DNA of 17,333 nt from NCBI GenBank assembly GCA_900548875.1, contig URMA01000064.1:1-17333 (forward strand), in the 5' to 3' direction. This stretch comes from an uncultured Porphyromonadaceae bacterium (GTDB lineage Bacteria > Bacteroidota > Bacteroidia > Bacteroidales > Muribaculaceae). Of this stretch, positions 1 to 6,434 are shown in pieces. A program made the position numbers and the translations under genes. The notes below the pieces were generated by a model. The model worked only from the letters and a program-made list of their open reading frames with translations, searched no databases and was not told the DNA's origin. Numbering within the stretch: the stretch's first letter is position 1; the number at the start of each line of letters is the position of its first letter.

Positions 1-2
1 GC

Positions 3-59
3 AGCCATCTGGTTATCGGAAGACCGGGGCTGACGGAACCGAAGGGCATGAAGCTATAG
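3..59 (+). CDS. C-terminal tail of an unidentified gene (partial)
   Basis: One frame is open from the window edge to a TAG at 57-59 and reads SHLVIGRPGLTEPKGMKL. A strong hairpin terminator follows about 25 bases later, which fits the end of a transcription unit. Eighteen residues are too few to name the protein. A second frame stays open to about 136 but runs through the terminator, so it is the less likely one. Confidence 0.3.
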   Translation, partial: SHLVIGRPGLTEPKGMKL

Positions 60-82
60 TTCCGCATTGTTCGGTAATGACC

Positions 83-130
83 ACGGGCGACTGCCTTTGC
101 ATGAAGCGAAGCGGTCGCCCGTACTTTTTT
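83..130 (+). terminator. Rho-independent terminator
   Basis: A 9-bp perfect stem, ACGGGCGAC (83-91) with GTCGCCCGT (114-122), is followed by AC and six T (125-130). The 22-base loop can form further weak pairs. It closes the gene that enters from the left edge. Confidence 0.75.
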
Positions 131-247
131 CAATGAAGAGATGTATCACAAGACATTCATCCGTGGTATTTTATGACAATAAAAAACACTGGGATACAAA
201 TGTTTGAAAAGAGAAAATCCGTATCTTCGTAACTGACACAAAAATGG

Positions 248-498
248 ATGCGTACCTTTACAAACAGGGAAGAAGCATTGGAAAAGCCCTTACAGGTATT
301 CACCAAAATGAATTATGAGAAAGCAACCCAGATGGAAATAGTCAAAGCCTGCGGCCTGTCAAAAGCCGGATTGGTGTATTATTTCCCGTTCAAGCAGAAT
401 TTGTTCGTGGTTATTATGGACAAATATGTATTTCATCCCCAGCAGTTGGAAAAAAGTTCCAATTTACAGCAGGTTCGTTCCCGGAGTTTATCGACTAG
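248..498 (+). pseudogene. Broken TetR-family transcriptional regulator (N-terminal remnant)
   Basis: The first 60 or so residues are a typical TetR DNA-binding domain: a helix 1 region, then the helix-turn-helix EIVKACGLSKAGLVYYF, then a helix running into KQNLFVVIMDKY. Family members are about 200 aa; this frame gives only 88 aa and ends in nonsense. A six-A run at 450-455 marks a frameshift: with one extra A the reading continues as KFQFTAGSFPEFID, which looks like genuine TetR ligand-domain sequence, and then meets TAG at 496-498. The next gene, on the other strand, ends at 501, so the rest of the TetR gene appears to have been lost by deletion or replacement at about 498-500. Identity as TetR is seen; the loss of function is inferred from length and frame. 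Confidence 0.8.
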
Positions 499-500
499 TA

Positions 501-1070
501 TTACGGCCGTGTGATTTTTGCCCTAATCCGGCTCAGACTTGCCTGCGTTACGCCTAAATAGGTGGCGATACTTCCCAGCGGCAATCGCTGTAACAAATCT
601 GGTTCTTTCTCCAATAGCTCCTTATACCGTTCCGAAGCGATAGCGGACAACATAGAAATCAGCCGTTCCTCAGTGGCAAGCAGCTCCATCTCCGCATAAC
701 GCCGTCCCCAATTGGCGATGTGCAAGTCTTCCGAAAACAACTCTTTCAGTTTTTTCCTTTTCAATACATATAAGACGGAATCTTCCATCAATTCCATTGT
801 TTCATATCCCGGCTCGTCATTTACATAGCCTTTCATAGAAACAAGGGTAGCTCCCTCTTTGCCGACCCAAAAAGTAATTTCTTTCCCATCCACCGAAGTA
901 TAGGCACGGACAATGCCTTGTTTAATGAAAAAGATGTCTTTCTCCACCTTGCCGCATTCCAATACTCGGAATCCTTTGGGATATGAGACTTCCGTCAGGC
1001 ATTGTTGCAACCTGTCCAAAGATGCGTCCGGCATGGCATATCTTTGGTTGATGATTTCCTTTATATCCAT
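501..1070 (-). CDS. Crp/Fnr-family transcriptional regulator
   Basis: The 189-aa product has the Crp/Fnr layout: an N-terminal beta-barrel effector domain (about residues 20-115, with the FFIKQGIVRAY core strand), a linking long helix, and a C-terminal winged helix with recognition helix in GSIATYLGVTQASLSRIRAK (166-185). The phosphate-binding cassette that Crp uses for cAMP is not recognisable, so a different ligand, or none, is likely, as is common for Bacteroidetes members. There are no Fnr-type cysteine clusters for an iron-sulphur centre. It is transcribed divergently from an SMR/MFS efflux operon across a 160-bp region with a palindrome, so control of that operon and of itself is a reasonable inference. 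The start at 1070 gives the usual family length. Confidence 0.88.
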   Translation of the reverse strand: MDIKEIINQRYAMPDASLDRLQQCLTEVSYPKGFRVLECGKVEKDIFFIKQGIVRAYTSVDGKEITFWVGKEGATLVSMKGYVNDEPGYETMELMEDSVLYVLKRKKLKELFSEDLHIANWGRRYAEMELLATEERLISMLSAIASERYKELLEKEPDLLQRLPLGSIATYLGVTQASLSRIRAKITRP

Positions 1071-1093
1071 AGTTCATTGCTGTTGTTAGTGTG

Positions 1094-1101
1094 CAAAATT
1101 A
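1094..1101 (-). promoter_or_regulatory. Candidate -7 box of the Crp/Fnr regulator gene
   Basis: The minus strand reads TAATTTTG, matching Bacteroidetes TAnnTTTG, 24 bases upstream of the start at 1070. No clear TTTG -33 box is present at the standard spacing. Confidence 0.45.
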
Positions 1102-1135
1102 TAAAATAGCATACGGAAACGAGAATAAACAGATG

Positions 1136-1177
1136 TTTTTTGTCAAATGAAAAGTCTGTTTTTGCCAAATGCAAAAA
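1136..1177. promoter_or_regulatory. Candidate operator in the divergent promoter region
   Basis: A perfect dyad, TTTTTGC (1159-1165), CAAAT spacer, GCAAAAA (1171-1177), has the size and symmetry expected for a Crp/Fnr dimer site. A related, less symmetric copy (TTTTTGTCAAATGAAAAG) lies immediately upstream at 1137-1154, so the two form an imperfect direct repeat 23 bp apart. The dyad covers the place where the -33 box of the SMR promoter should be. Binding by the adjacent regulator is inference. Confidence 0.5.
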
Positions 1178-1197
1178 GCTATCAAGGATTGCTTATT

Positions 1198-1205
1198 TAT
1201 TTTTG
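1198..1205 (+). promoter_or_regulatory. Candidate -7 box of the SMR/MFS operon
   Basis: TATTTTTG is an exact match to TAnnTTTG, 25 bases upstream of the ATG at 1231. There is no TTTG at the normal -33 distance, where the candidate operator lies; this could mean the promoter needs an activator. Confidence 0.5.
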
Positions 1206-1230
1206 CGCCCGAATTTAATAAATCATAGGT

Positions 1231-1557
1231 ATGAATTGGATAATCTTATTATTGGCAGGATTGTTTGAGGTGAGCCTCACATTCTGTTTAGGGAAAACGA
1301 GAGCGGCATCAGGAGTTGAATTTTATTTGTGGGGAAGCGGTTTCCTTGCCTCTACCGTACTGAGCATGGCTTTGCTTGCCAAAGCGGTACAGACTTTGCC
1401 TTTGGGAACTGCGTACGCCATTTGGACGGGAATCGGAGCGGTTGGTACGGTTTTGATTGGGATATTCGTTTTCAAGGAACCTGCCACTCCCATCCGGCTT
1501 TTCTTCCTCTTCACGCTCATTGCATCCTTGATAGGATTGAAAGTCGTGTCATACTGA
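1231..1557 (+). CDS. Small multidrug resistance (SMR) family transporter, SugE/Gdx-like
   Basis: The 108-aa protein has four predicted membrane helices and the essential membrane-embedded glutamate (E13 in AGLFEV). The helix 3 segment TLPLGTAYAIWTGIGAVGT (55-73) is close to the SugE/Gdx branch, which exports guanidinium or quaternary ammonium ions in exchange for protons. The tryptophan normally three residues after the glutamate in guanidinium exporters is not present (EVSLTF instead), so the substrate may differ. SMR proteins work as dual-topology dimers in the inner membrane. The gene leads a two-gene operon with an MFS transporter 13 bp downstream, opposite a Crp/Fnr regulator. Confidence 0.88.
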   Translation: MNWIILLLAGLFEVSLTFCLGKTRAASGVEFYLWGSGFLASTVLSMALLAKAVQTLPLGTAYAIWTGIGAVGTVLIGIFVFKEPATPIRLFFLFTLIASLIGLKVVSY

Positions 1558-1564
1558 AAGGAGG
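1557..1564 (+). promoter_or_regulatory. Strong Shine-Dalgarno ahead of the MFS gene
   Basis: AAAGGAGG, six bases before the ATG at 1571, starts on the last base of the SMR stop codon. Such a site is unusual in Bacteroidetes, where most genes lack one. It supports the chosen MFS start. Confidence 0.6.
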
Positions 1565-1570
1565 CGACAA

Positions 1571-2764
1571 ATGAAGTATGAATTAAGAGAGAACCAAGGC
1601 ATTCCGGTACCTCTGCTGGCTCTGATGGCAGTTGCTACCGGACTTTCCGTTGCCAACTGCTACTACAACCAACCTTTGTTGGGTAGCATGGCAAAAGATT
1701 TCGCGGTAAATGACTTTTCTGCTAGCATGGTAGCGACATTGACACAGATAGGCTATGTGACCGGACTTGTCTTTGTCATCCCGCTTGGTGATTTGGTCTC
1801 ACGAAAGAAGCTGATATTGACCAATTATATCATATCTTCGTGCGCCTTGCTTGCCATAGCCCTTGCCCCGAACATCTATTGGGTGTGGGGCGCATCATTG
1901 CTTGCCGGCGCATCTTCGGTTATGCCGCAATTTTTCATTCCGTTAGTATCTTACTATTCACCCCCTGCGCACAAGGTGCGTAACGTAGGGATTATACAAT
2001 CTTGCCTGCTCATAGGCATTCTTGGTTCACGGGTATTCAGTGGCTTTCTGGCTGACGTATGGGGATGGCGTTCCGTCTATTTTGTGGCTTGCTTGTTTAT
2101 GCTCGGATGCTTCCTGATGATTCACAAGATGCTACCCACGCTGTCTACCTGTTCTCAAGAAAGTTATGCAGGGTTGATGAAATCTTTGTCGCGCCTGCTC
2201 TCCCAATACCCGTACTTGCGTATCGCATCGCTGAGGGCGGCATTGGCTTATGGCTCGTTCTTCGCTTTGTGGAGTTGCCTTGCTTTTCGGATGAAACAGG
2301 AACCTTTTTTTGCTAGCGACGACATTATCGGAGCACTCGGATTGTGTGGACTGGCAGGTGCATCCACGGTGGTTTTCATCAGCGGCTACGTCCAAAAGTA
2401 CGGTGCGAGGTTCTTCTCTATTGCCGGAGGATGCGTAGTGTTGGCTGCATGGATACTGGCATTTTGGGGGAATGACAGCTATTTGTGGATAATAATTGCT
2501 ATCTTGCTGATTGATGCCGGTATGCAATGCATCCATTTGTCGAATCAGACCAGCGTAGTCGCCCTTGACGCATCTGCCATCAATCGTATCAATACCGTTT
2601 ATATGACCATTTACTTTTTGGGTGGTTCTGCCGGTACATTCGTTTCCGGTCTGTCTTGGCAGCATTACGGGTGGACAGGTGTGGTGGGGGTAGGAATTGC
2701 CTTTACCGTGGCTTCCTTGCTCGTAAACTGCTTCAAGCCCCAACGACATAAGGGTGGATACTAA
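1571..2764 (+). CDS. MFS transporter (DHA1-like efflux pump)
   Basis: The 397-aa protein has about 12 hydrophobic segments, the usual MFS size. The segment NCYYNQPLL (29-37) in the first helix is a hallmark of a widespread group of bacterial MFS exporters, and the loop between helices 2 and 3 carries motif A as PLGDLVSRKK (71-80). It should be a proton-driven inner-membrane exporter; the substrate cannot be read from sequence. It is co-transcribed with the SMR gene and probably under the divergent Crp/Fnr regulator. A T-rich hairpin follows the stop codon. Confidence 0.9.
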   Translation: MKYELRENQGIPVPLLALMAVATGLSVANCYYNQPLLGSMAKDFAVNDFSASMVATLTQIGYVTGLVFVIPLGDLVSRKKLILTNYIISSCALLAIALAPNIYWVWGASLLAGASSVMPQFFIPLVSYYSPPAHKVRNVGIIQSCLLIGILGSRVFSGFLADVWGWRSVYFVACLFMLGCFLMIHKMLPTLSTCSQESYAGLMKSLSRLLSQYPYLRIASLRAALAYGSFFALWSCLAFRMKQEPFFASDDIIGALGLCGLAGASTVVFISGYVQKYGARFFSIAGGCVVLAAWILAFWGNDSYLWIIIAILLIDAGMQCIHLSNQTSVVALDASAINRINTVYMTIYFLGGSAGTFVSGLSWQHYGWTGVVGVGIAFTVASLLVNCFKPQRHKGGY

Positions 2765-2788
2765 ATATTCTTTCAGTCTGAATATTTT
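2763..2788 (+). terminator. Probable terminator of the SMR/MFS operon
   Basis: AAATATTC (2763-2770) pairs with GAATATTT (2780-2787), then T-rich sequence. The 8-bp stem is A/T-rich, so it is a weak terminator at best. It overlaps the MFS stop codon. Confidence 0.45.
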
Positions 2789-2834
2789 ATGCTTTTCATC
2801 CATAAAAGTTGTCCGAACAAGCAAAGTAATCCTG

Positions 2835-2887
2835 AAAGCAAAGAAATTCTTTTAACTCACTTGATTTTCAAAGGAGTATTTTTTTGT
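2835..2887 (+). repeat. Imperfect direct repeat, copy A
   Basis: This segment upstream of the GNAT remnant matches 3508-3561 at roughly four of five positions by hand alignment, sharing AAAGC, TTAACTC/CTAACTC, CTTGA, TTCAAAG and GTAT in the same order. Its core TTGATTTTCAA is dyad-symmetric. The ATG at 2916 lies about 30 bases after its end. Confidence 0.5.
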
Positions 2888-2915
2888 AGGAAATAAGAAA
2901 TAAACTGATAACAAT

Positions 2916-3441
2916 ATGGAGACAAAAGATGATTTTATCATCTGTCCGATTAAGGAGACGGACAATGCTCAAATGGCTCGTCTGATTCGATGTGTTATTG
3001 ATGAATTTGGTGTGTCGCGTACAAGTACGGTGTATGATGGCCCTGCCACGGACTGCCTCAGTCAATCGGTTGAAAATGCAAATGCAGAATATTGGGTGAT
3101 AGATTATAAAGGAGAGATTCAAGGAGGCTGTGGTTTCTACCCCACCAAAGGCTTGCCCGACAAATGTGTCGAAATAGTCAAGTATTATTTATCATCTGTT
3201 GTCCGGAGAAAAGGAGAGGTATGATTCTTGATCTGATTATCCGGCCATGCAAAGGAAGTGGGCAATGCCAGCCTGTACATAGAAACTTTCCCTTTGTTTG
3301 GTAAGGCCATTATATGTATAAGGGACGGGGCGGCTGCATGGTCAACTCGGAGATTCCTGGGTATACAGCAACCTGTATATTCATGCTAAAGATTTTGGCC
3401 GACTGAACCATAGCTTCCTTCATGACAATCTGAACCTCTGA
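2916..3441 (+). pseudogene. Frameshifted GNAT-family N-acetyltransferase
   Basis: Residues 1-96 from the ATG at 2916 look like a normal GNAT start: the core strand EYWVIDYKGEIQGGCGFYP, then the substrate strand CVEIVKYYLSS and the beginning of the acetyl-CoA loop (VVRRKG). At about 3210 the loop is broken and the frame stops at 3224. The rest of the domain is still readable in other frames: GMILDLIIR (about 3217-3243), then HAKEVGNASLYIETFPLFGKA (about 3244-3306), then LGDSWVYSNLYIHAKDF (about 3345-3395), ending at TGA 3439-3441. At least three frame changes are needed, so no full-length enzyme can be made. The family would acetylate a small molecule or peptide with acetyl-CoA. Confidence 0.82.
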
Positions 3442-3507
3442 GGAAATGCGATGCATTCATTTGCGATGCAGAGCACGGCAATTGGAACGGTTGCCAAGTC
3501 ATTAGCC

Positions 3508-3561
3508 AAAAGCGAGGTAAATCTTCTAACTCTCTTGAATTCAAAGAGGTATATTTCTTAT
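3508..3561 (+). repeat. Imperfect direct repeat, copy B
   Basis: This is the partner of 2835-2887, placed 20 bases before the start of the truncated kinase. Its centre is the perfect palindrome TTGAATTCAA (3534-3543). The two copies stand at matching places in front of two different genes, so a shared promoter/operator or a duplication end point are both possible. Confidence 0.5.
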
Positions 3562-3580
3562 ACAGATTTTTCGAAAATAT

Positions 3581-4279
3581 ATGAACAACAATACATTTTC
3601 AAGATGGAAAGAATCCCTACACCTGAAAATCCTGTCGGGTTATCTCATCCTGGGAGTGCTCGTACTTGGCATCATCACGGCCGTATGGTACGAAAAACAA
3701 GTGTTCGAGCAGGCAGAAGCAGAGGAACGTGGCTTACTCATGCAGCGTGCCACTGCCAGCGAAGCATATCTGGGACTGATTACACTGTTTCTGGACAATG
3801 ACCGCGCAATGCTGTGGGACGACTCGAACATGGATACATACGACCGGCGGGAATCGTACACGATGGAGGTGATAGACCGGCTGAAAGGCTACTACGGAGA
3901 GCCGGCGCAGACGGCAAGGATAGACACGGTAGTAAGACTGCTGCACGAGAAACGCCGGCTGATCGAGCGGATGGTCGTCATGCCGACCACGGCTTACCGC
4001 ATGGACAGCCTGCTGGAACGCCACCTGTCCGGACTGGAGCAAACGGCATCGGTACGGACAACGACAGTGACGGAACGCACCGAACCGGAAGAGAAAAAGA
4101 AACGGGGCGGGCTGTTCGGCCTGTTCCGCAAGAAAAAGAAAGAAAGGAAATGTCAAAAAAAAGGATACGGCGAAAACGTGAAACCGGCAAACATTCCAAG
4201 AAAGTATGTTGCAACCGTGTGGCTAAACCTGTTTAGTTATGCGGTTGCAATTTTCTTTCCGGTTTGCCGTCATGGGTAA
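3581..4279 (+). pseudogene. Truncated sensor histidine kinase (N-terminal sensor part only)
   Basis: The frame begins MNNNTFSRWKESLHLKILSG, then one membrane helix (about 16-40) and a mostly helical sensor region (about 40-160), then a basic linker GLFGLFRKKKKE (about 178-189). This arrangement and wording resemble the start of large Bacteroidetes hybrid sensor kinases, including those found on conjugative elements. No dimerisation/His box, ATP-binding domain or receiver domain follows. After about residue 190 the reading turns into low-quality sequence that runs into the hairpin cluster, and the stop at 4277-4279 lies inside the second hairpin. Alternative: a short stand-alone sensor protein that has adopted a new C-terminus. 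The kinase link rests on memory of the family, so I hold it at moderate confidence. Confidence 0.6.
4185..4269. repeat. Long imperfect hairpin H1
   Basis: Outer arms CGGCAAAC (4185-4192) and GTTTGCCG (4262-4269), middle arms TTGCAACCG (4209-4217) and CGGTTGCAA (4242-4250), and an apical CTAAAC/GTTTAG stem pair in register. The unpaired stretches between them are of similar length. It overlaps the 3' end of the truncated kinase frame. Confidence 0.65.
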
Positions 4280-4318
4280 TGTCACTTTTCATTTATGGAA
4301 GGTGTGGTTACCCATGAC
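4269..4318. repeat. Long hairpin H2
   Basis: GTCATGGGTAA (4269-4279) pairs perfectly with TTACCCATGAC (4308-4318). Inside, CACTTTTC pairs with GGAAGGTG when G:U pairs are allowed, leaving a six-base loop. The wobble pairs favour a role as RNA. It starts on the last base of H1. Confidence 0.7.
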
Positions 4319-4390
4319 TTCCGTTTTCGATTAGAGGAATCGACAAAAAAAGAAAATCAACAGGTGACAGCCGTAAAAGCACCGCTTGTG

Positions 4391-4474
4391 GCATAAGCAA
4401 AAAAGAAAGGGACCTTGCATCATCAGTCTGAACATGGTTCAGGCGTGACGCAAAGCCCTTTTCTATGCTTATGC
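4391..4474. repeat. Long imperfect hairpin H3
   Basis: GCATAAGC (4391-4398) pairs with GCTTATGC (4467-4474); GAAAGGG with CCCTTTTC; TTGC with GCAA; and the tip is CTGAAC-ATG-GTTCAG, a perfect 6-bp stem with a three-base loop. The whole 84-base segment folds back on itself. Confidence 0.65.
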
Positions 4475-4478
4475 AATA

Positions 4479-4520
4479 GTAGGAACATGGTCGTCAATTT
4501 ATTGATGATGATGTTCCTAC
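4479..4520. repeat. Near-perfect hairpin H4
   Basis: GTAGGAACAT (4479-4488) pairs with ATGTTCCTAC (4511-4520) and the pairing continues inward with one mismatch and two G:U pairs to a TTTA loop, about 18 of 19 possible pairs. No T-run follows, so it is not a classical terminator. It begins four bases after H3. Confidence 0.7.
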
Positions 4521-4578
4521 GAATAAATTCGCTTTTACGGAAAAACTTGTCTGTGGAGCTTAAAAAGCTGGATTTTTA

Positions 4579-4610
4579 TTTCAATATATGCCATTAAAGT
4601 GCTACTTTTG
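4579..4610 (+). promoter_or_regulatory. Promoter upstream of the DUF6249-like / sigma operon
   Basis: TACTTTTG (4603-4610) is an exact TAnnTTTG -7 box, and TTTC (4579-4582) sits 20 bases upstream as a near-match to the TTTG -33 box. Transcription would start near 4617, giving a leader of about 280 bases before the ATG at 4898. A second possible -7 box, TAATTTCG, lies at 4742-4749. Confidence 0.55.
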
Positions 4611-4616
4611 CATACG

Positions 4617-4897
4617 AAGAGTTCTTTGAAGGTTACGCAACGCGCAGAAGAATAAAACAGCAGATAACTAACTAATTCGTAACCTATTACTACTATGAGT
4701 TGGTAACTGCAACTCATTTTCAATCACTTAGACCTTTTTCGTAATTTCGAATCACAAAGTTTCAATCCGGTCACAAATTTAGGAAATATTAATCAGTGAA
4801 AAAAATTCTCATTTTTTTCTTACCTTGGTGCAACTTTTCGGCTGTGCCGTCACGTCTAATGCACAGAAAACCGAAAAAACAACAAACAAAAAACGAT
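4617..4897 (+). other. Long untranslated leader before the DUF6249-like gene
   Basis: There is no credible gene here. A 7-bp stem GGTTACG (4631-4637) with CGTAACC (4679-4685) and a perfect 8-bp hairpin ATGAGTTG (4695-4702) with CAACTCAT (4710-4717), followed by TTT, could be an attenuator or the end of a small RNA of about 100 bases. An in-frame GTG at 4796 would extend the next protein, but it reads through the signal-peptide start and is not favoured. Confidence 0.35.
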
Positions 4898-5524
4898 ATG
4901 AAACGATTTCTTATTTTTGCAGTAATGACGTTTGCCCTCCTGATAGCAATGCCGGGAGCAGCAGCCGAAAAAGTAGACAGCGCCGCCGCTGCCGCTGCCG
5001 ATTCCATCCGTCAGGCAGAACTGACATCCACCATCCAGGACATTGTCCGTCAGGAAATGGACAAAACTGACAACGATTCGGGATCCGTTGAAGAAATTCT
5101 TGCCCTGATGATTCCATTGGCGGCCACTATCATGCCGTTCCTGTTGGCTTGCGCAGTTGTTGCCATCGCTTTCTGGCATACTACCAAACGCCGCCGCATG
5201 AAATACAACATGGTGGAAAAAGCCATCGAAAACCATTACCAACTGCCGAAATACGTATTCCAGGAACAGCCAAAACCCGTTTCTAAAACAGCCACCCTCG
5301 GTTCGGCCTGTACCATCATGGCAGTGGGAGTAGGTGTGACACTGTTCTTCATCATCAACGGTGACATGGAAGTGGCCGCACTTTGCTCCATGATTTTCCT
5401 GATTGGTCTGGGCAAACTGGTGGTCTATCTTGTGGAACGCAAGAACGACAATAAAAAAGAAGAAGAAAATCCATCCGAAACGCAACCCGTAGCAGAAAAC
5501 AACGACAATGCTTTCAAAGATTGA
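4898..5524 (+). CDS. DUF6249-like inner-membrane protein of the ECF sigma operon
   Basis: The 208-aa protein starts MKRFLIFAVMTFALLIAMPG and has a signal peptide ending near AAAEK (22-25), an alanine-rich stretch, a helical periplasmic segment, a membrane helix at about 70-93, a basic cytoplasmic linker (TTKRRRMKYNMVEKAIENHY), two more hydrophobic segments at about 133-153 and 157-178, and a charged Lys/Glu tail. This is the layout of the DUF6249 family, which commonly precedes an ECF sigma factor in Bacteroidales. I chose the ATG at 4898 over the upstream GTG at 4796 because it gives a clean signal peptide. Its stop codon lies inside the sigma gene (17-base overlap), so the two are translationally coupled. 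Role unknown; a part in sensing or sigma control is inferred from context. Confidence 0.75.
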   Translation: MKRFLIFAVMTFALLIAMPGAAAEKVDSAAAAAADSIRQAELTSTIQDIVRQEMDKTDNDSGSVEEILALMIPLAATIMPFLLACAVVAIAFWHTTKRRRMKYNMVEKAIENHYQLPKYVFQEQPKPVSKTATLGSACTIMAVGVGVTLFFIINGDMEVAALCSMIFLIGLGKLVVYLVERKNDNKKEEENPSETQPVAENNDNAFKD

Positions 5525-6050
5525 GGAACTTAAACTGGTTACCCGATGCACGCTGTTTGACGACCGCGACGCATTCGGGCGGCTTGTTGAAGAGTATCAA
5601 TCGGAAATAAGACGTTTTTTCCTGAACTTGAGCGGAGGCAACGCCGCCTTGAGCGACGACCTCGCGCAGGAGACATTTCTGAAAGCCTACCTGTCGATTC
5701 GGGGCTTCAAGGGACTGTCGAAATTCAAGACCTGGCTCTACCGGATAGCCTACAACGAATACTACGACTGGGTACGGAAACGGAAAGAGGAGTTGGGCGA
5801 CAGCGAAGACGCCACCGCCTTCCGCGACGAACCGCCCGACAACCGGGAACGCGCCGACGATGCCCGCCTGGATGTGGCAGTCGCACTGAAAGCCCTGAAC
5901 GAAACGGAACGGAGCATCATCATACTCTTCTATATGGAAGACAAGCCAATAAAGGACATTGTGACTATTACATCGCTGCCCGAAGGCACGGTGAAATCCC
6001 ACTTGTCAAGAGCAAAAAGCAAACTCGCCGACTTCTTCGGCAAAAACTGA
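5508..6050 (+). CDS. ECF RNA polymerase sigma factor (sigma-70 family)
   Basis: The 180-aa protein has the two ECF domains. Sigma-2 (about 24-92) contains DDLAQETFLKAYLSIRGF and FKTWLYRIAYNEYYDWVRKR for -10 recognition. Sigma-4 (about 124-177) contains the helix-turn-helix IVTITSLPEGTVKSHLSRAK for -35 recognition. The acidic linker between them (about 97-120) is typical. It overlaps the preceding membrane-protein gene by 17 bases and is followed 7 bases later by a small membrane protein that probably holds it inactive. The promoters it reads cannot be derived from this window, but self-control of this operon is usual in the family. Confidence 0.93.
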   Translation: MLSKIEELKLVTRCTLFDDRDAFGRLVEEYQSEIRRFFLNLSGGNAALSDDLAQETFLKAYLSIRGFKGLSKFKTWLYRIAYNEYYDWVRKRKEELGDSEDATAFRDEPPDNRERADDARLDVAVALKALNETERSIIILFYMEDKPIKDIVTITSLPEGTVKSHLSRAKSKLADFFGKN

Positions 6051-6057
6051 ACAGACT

Positions 6058-6405
6058 ATGAACAAAAATATTGACGACAACGAACTTCGCCAACTCCTGA
6101 AAGCCGGACGGCAGGAAGCACCCAAGCATCCGTTTTTCACCCGCAAGGTGATGAACCGTCTGCCCGAGAGCAAAGGAAAAAACTACAATTGGCTGATGTG
6201 GGCAGTCTACATCGCCGTGCTGCTCGTATGTGCCGGCTTCGGGATGTATTTCGGCCTCACCGCCGACTTGTCGCAACTGCTAACGTTCGACCACGGCAAA
6301 TTAAATGTCGACCACTCCATGCTTCTGGGATTTGCCGTACTGGTGAGCATAACCGGTTTCACCGTCTGGCAAATCTACCAACTGGCATCAGAATCCGACA
6401 AATAG
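6058..6405 (+). CDS. Small two-TM protein, probable anti-sigma factor
   Basis: The 115-aa protein has a 44-residue N-terminal cytoplasmic part (DDNELRQLLKAGRQEAPKHP, then FFTRKVMNRLPE), followed by membrane helices at about 45-67 and 87-109. The FTRKVMNRLPE segment recurs in small Bacteroidetes membrane proteins paired with ECF sigma factors (DUF5056-like, from memory). There is no zinc-binding HxxxCxxC motif, so it is not a ZAS-type anti-sigma. Position directly behind the sigma gene and topology suggest it binds the sigma factor at the membrane; this is inference. A strong terminator follows. Confidence 0.65.
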   Translation: MNKNIDDNELRQLLKAGRQEAPKHPFFTRKVMNRLPESKGKNYNWLMWAVYIAVLLVCAGFGMYFGLTADLSQLLTFDHGKLNVDHSMLLGFAVLVSITGFTVWQIYQLASESDK

Positions 6406-6434
6406 CACATCTTTAGAGCTTTCTCATATACACA

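Noticed and set aside
3451..3801. 116-aa plus-strand frame overlapping the kinase start
   Set aside because: It overlaps the better-supported kinase-like frame at 3581 in another frame and has no recognisable domain.
3814..4236. 140-aa plus-strand frame inside the kinase remnant, ending in a basic peptide from the ATG at 4150
   Set aside because: It is a shifted reading of the kinase-like gene; the Lys/Arg-rich 28-aa end follows from the A-rich linker and the H1 hairpin.
4185..4520. CRISPR array or group II intron remnant as explanation for the hairpins
   Set aside because: The hairpins differ in sequence and spacing, so there is no CRISPR repeat; no intron domain V-like motif was seen.
4415..4597. 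60-aa plus-strand frame in the hairpin cluster
   Set aside because: It runs through hairpins H3 and H4, so its composition is set by the inverted repeats; there is no homology signal.
4796..4897. GTG-initiated extension of the DUF6249-like protein
   Set aside because: It would place 34 residues before a clean signal peptide that starts at the ATG at 4898.
4856..5551. 231-aa minus-strand frame opposite the DUF6249-like gene
   Set aside because: It is an antisense shadow rich in His, Phe and Cys without a domain; the plus strand has the membrane protein and the operon.
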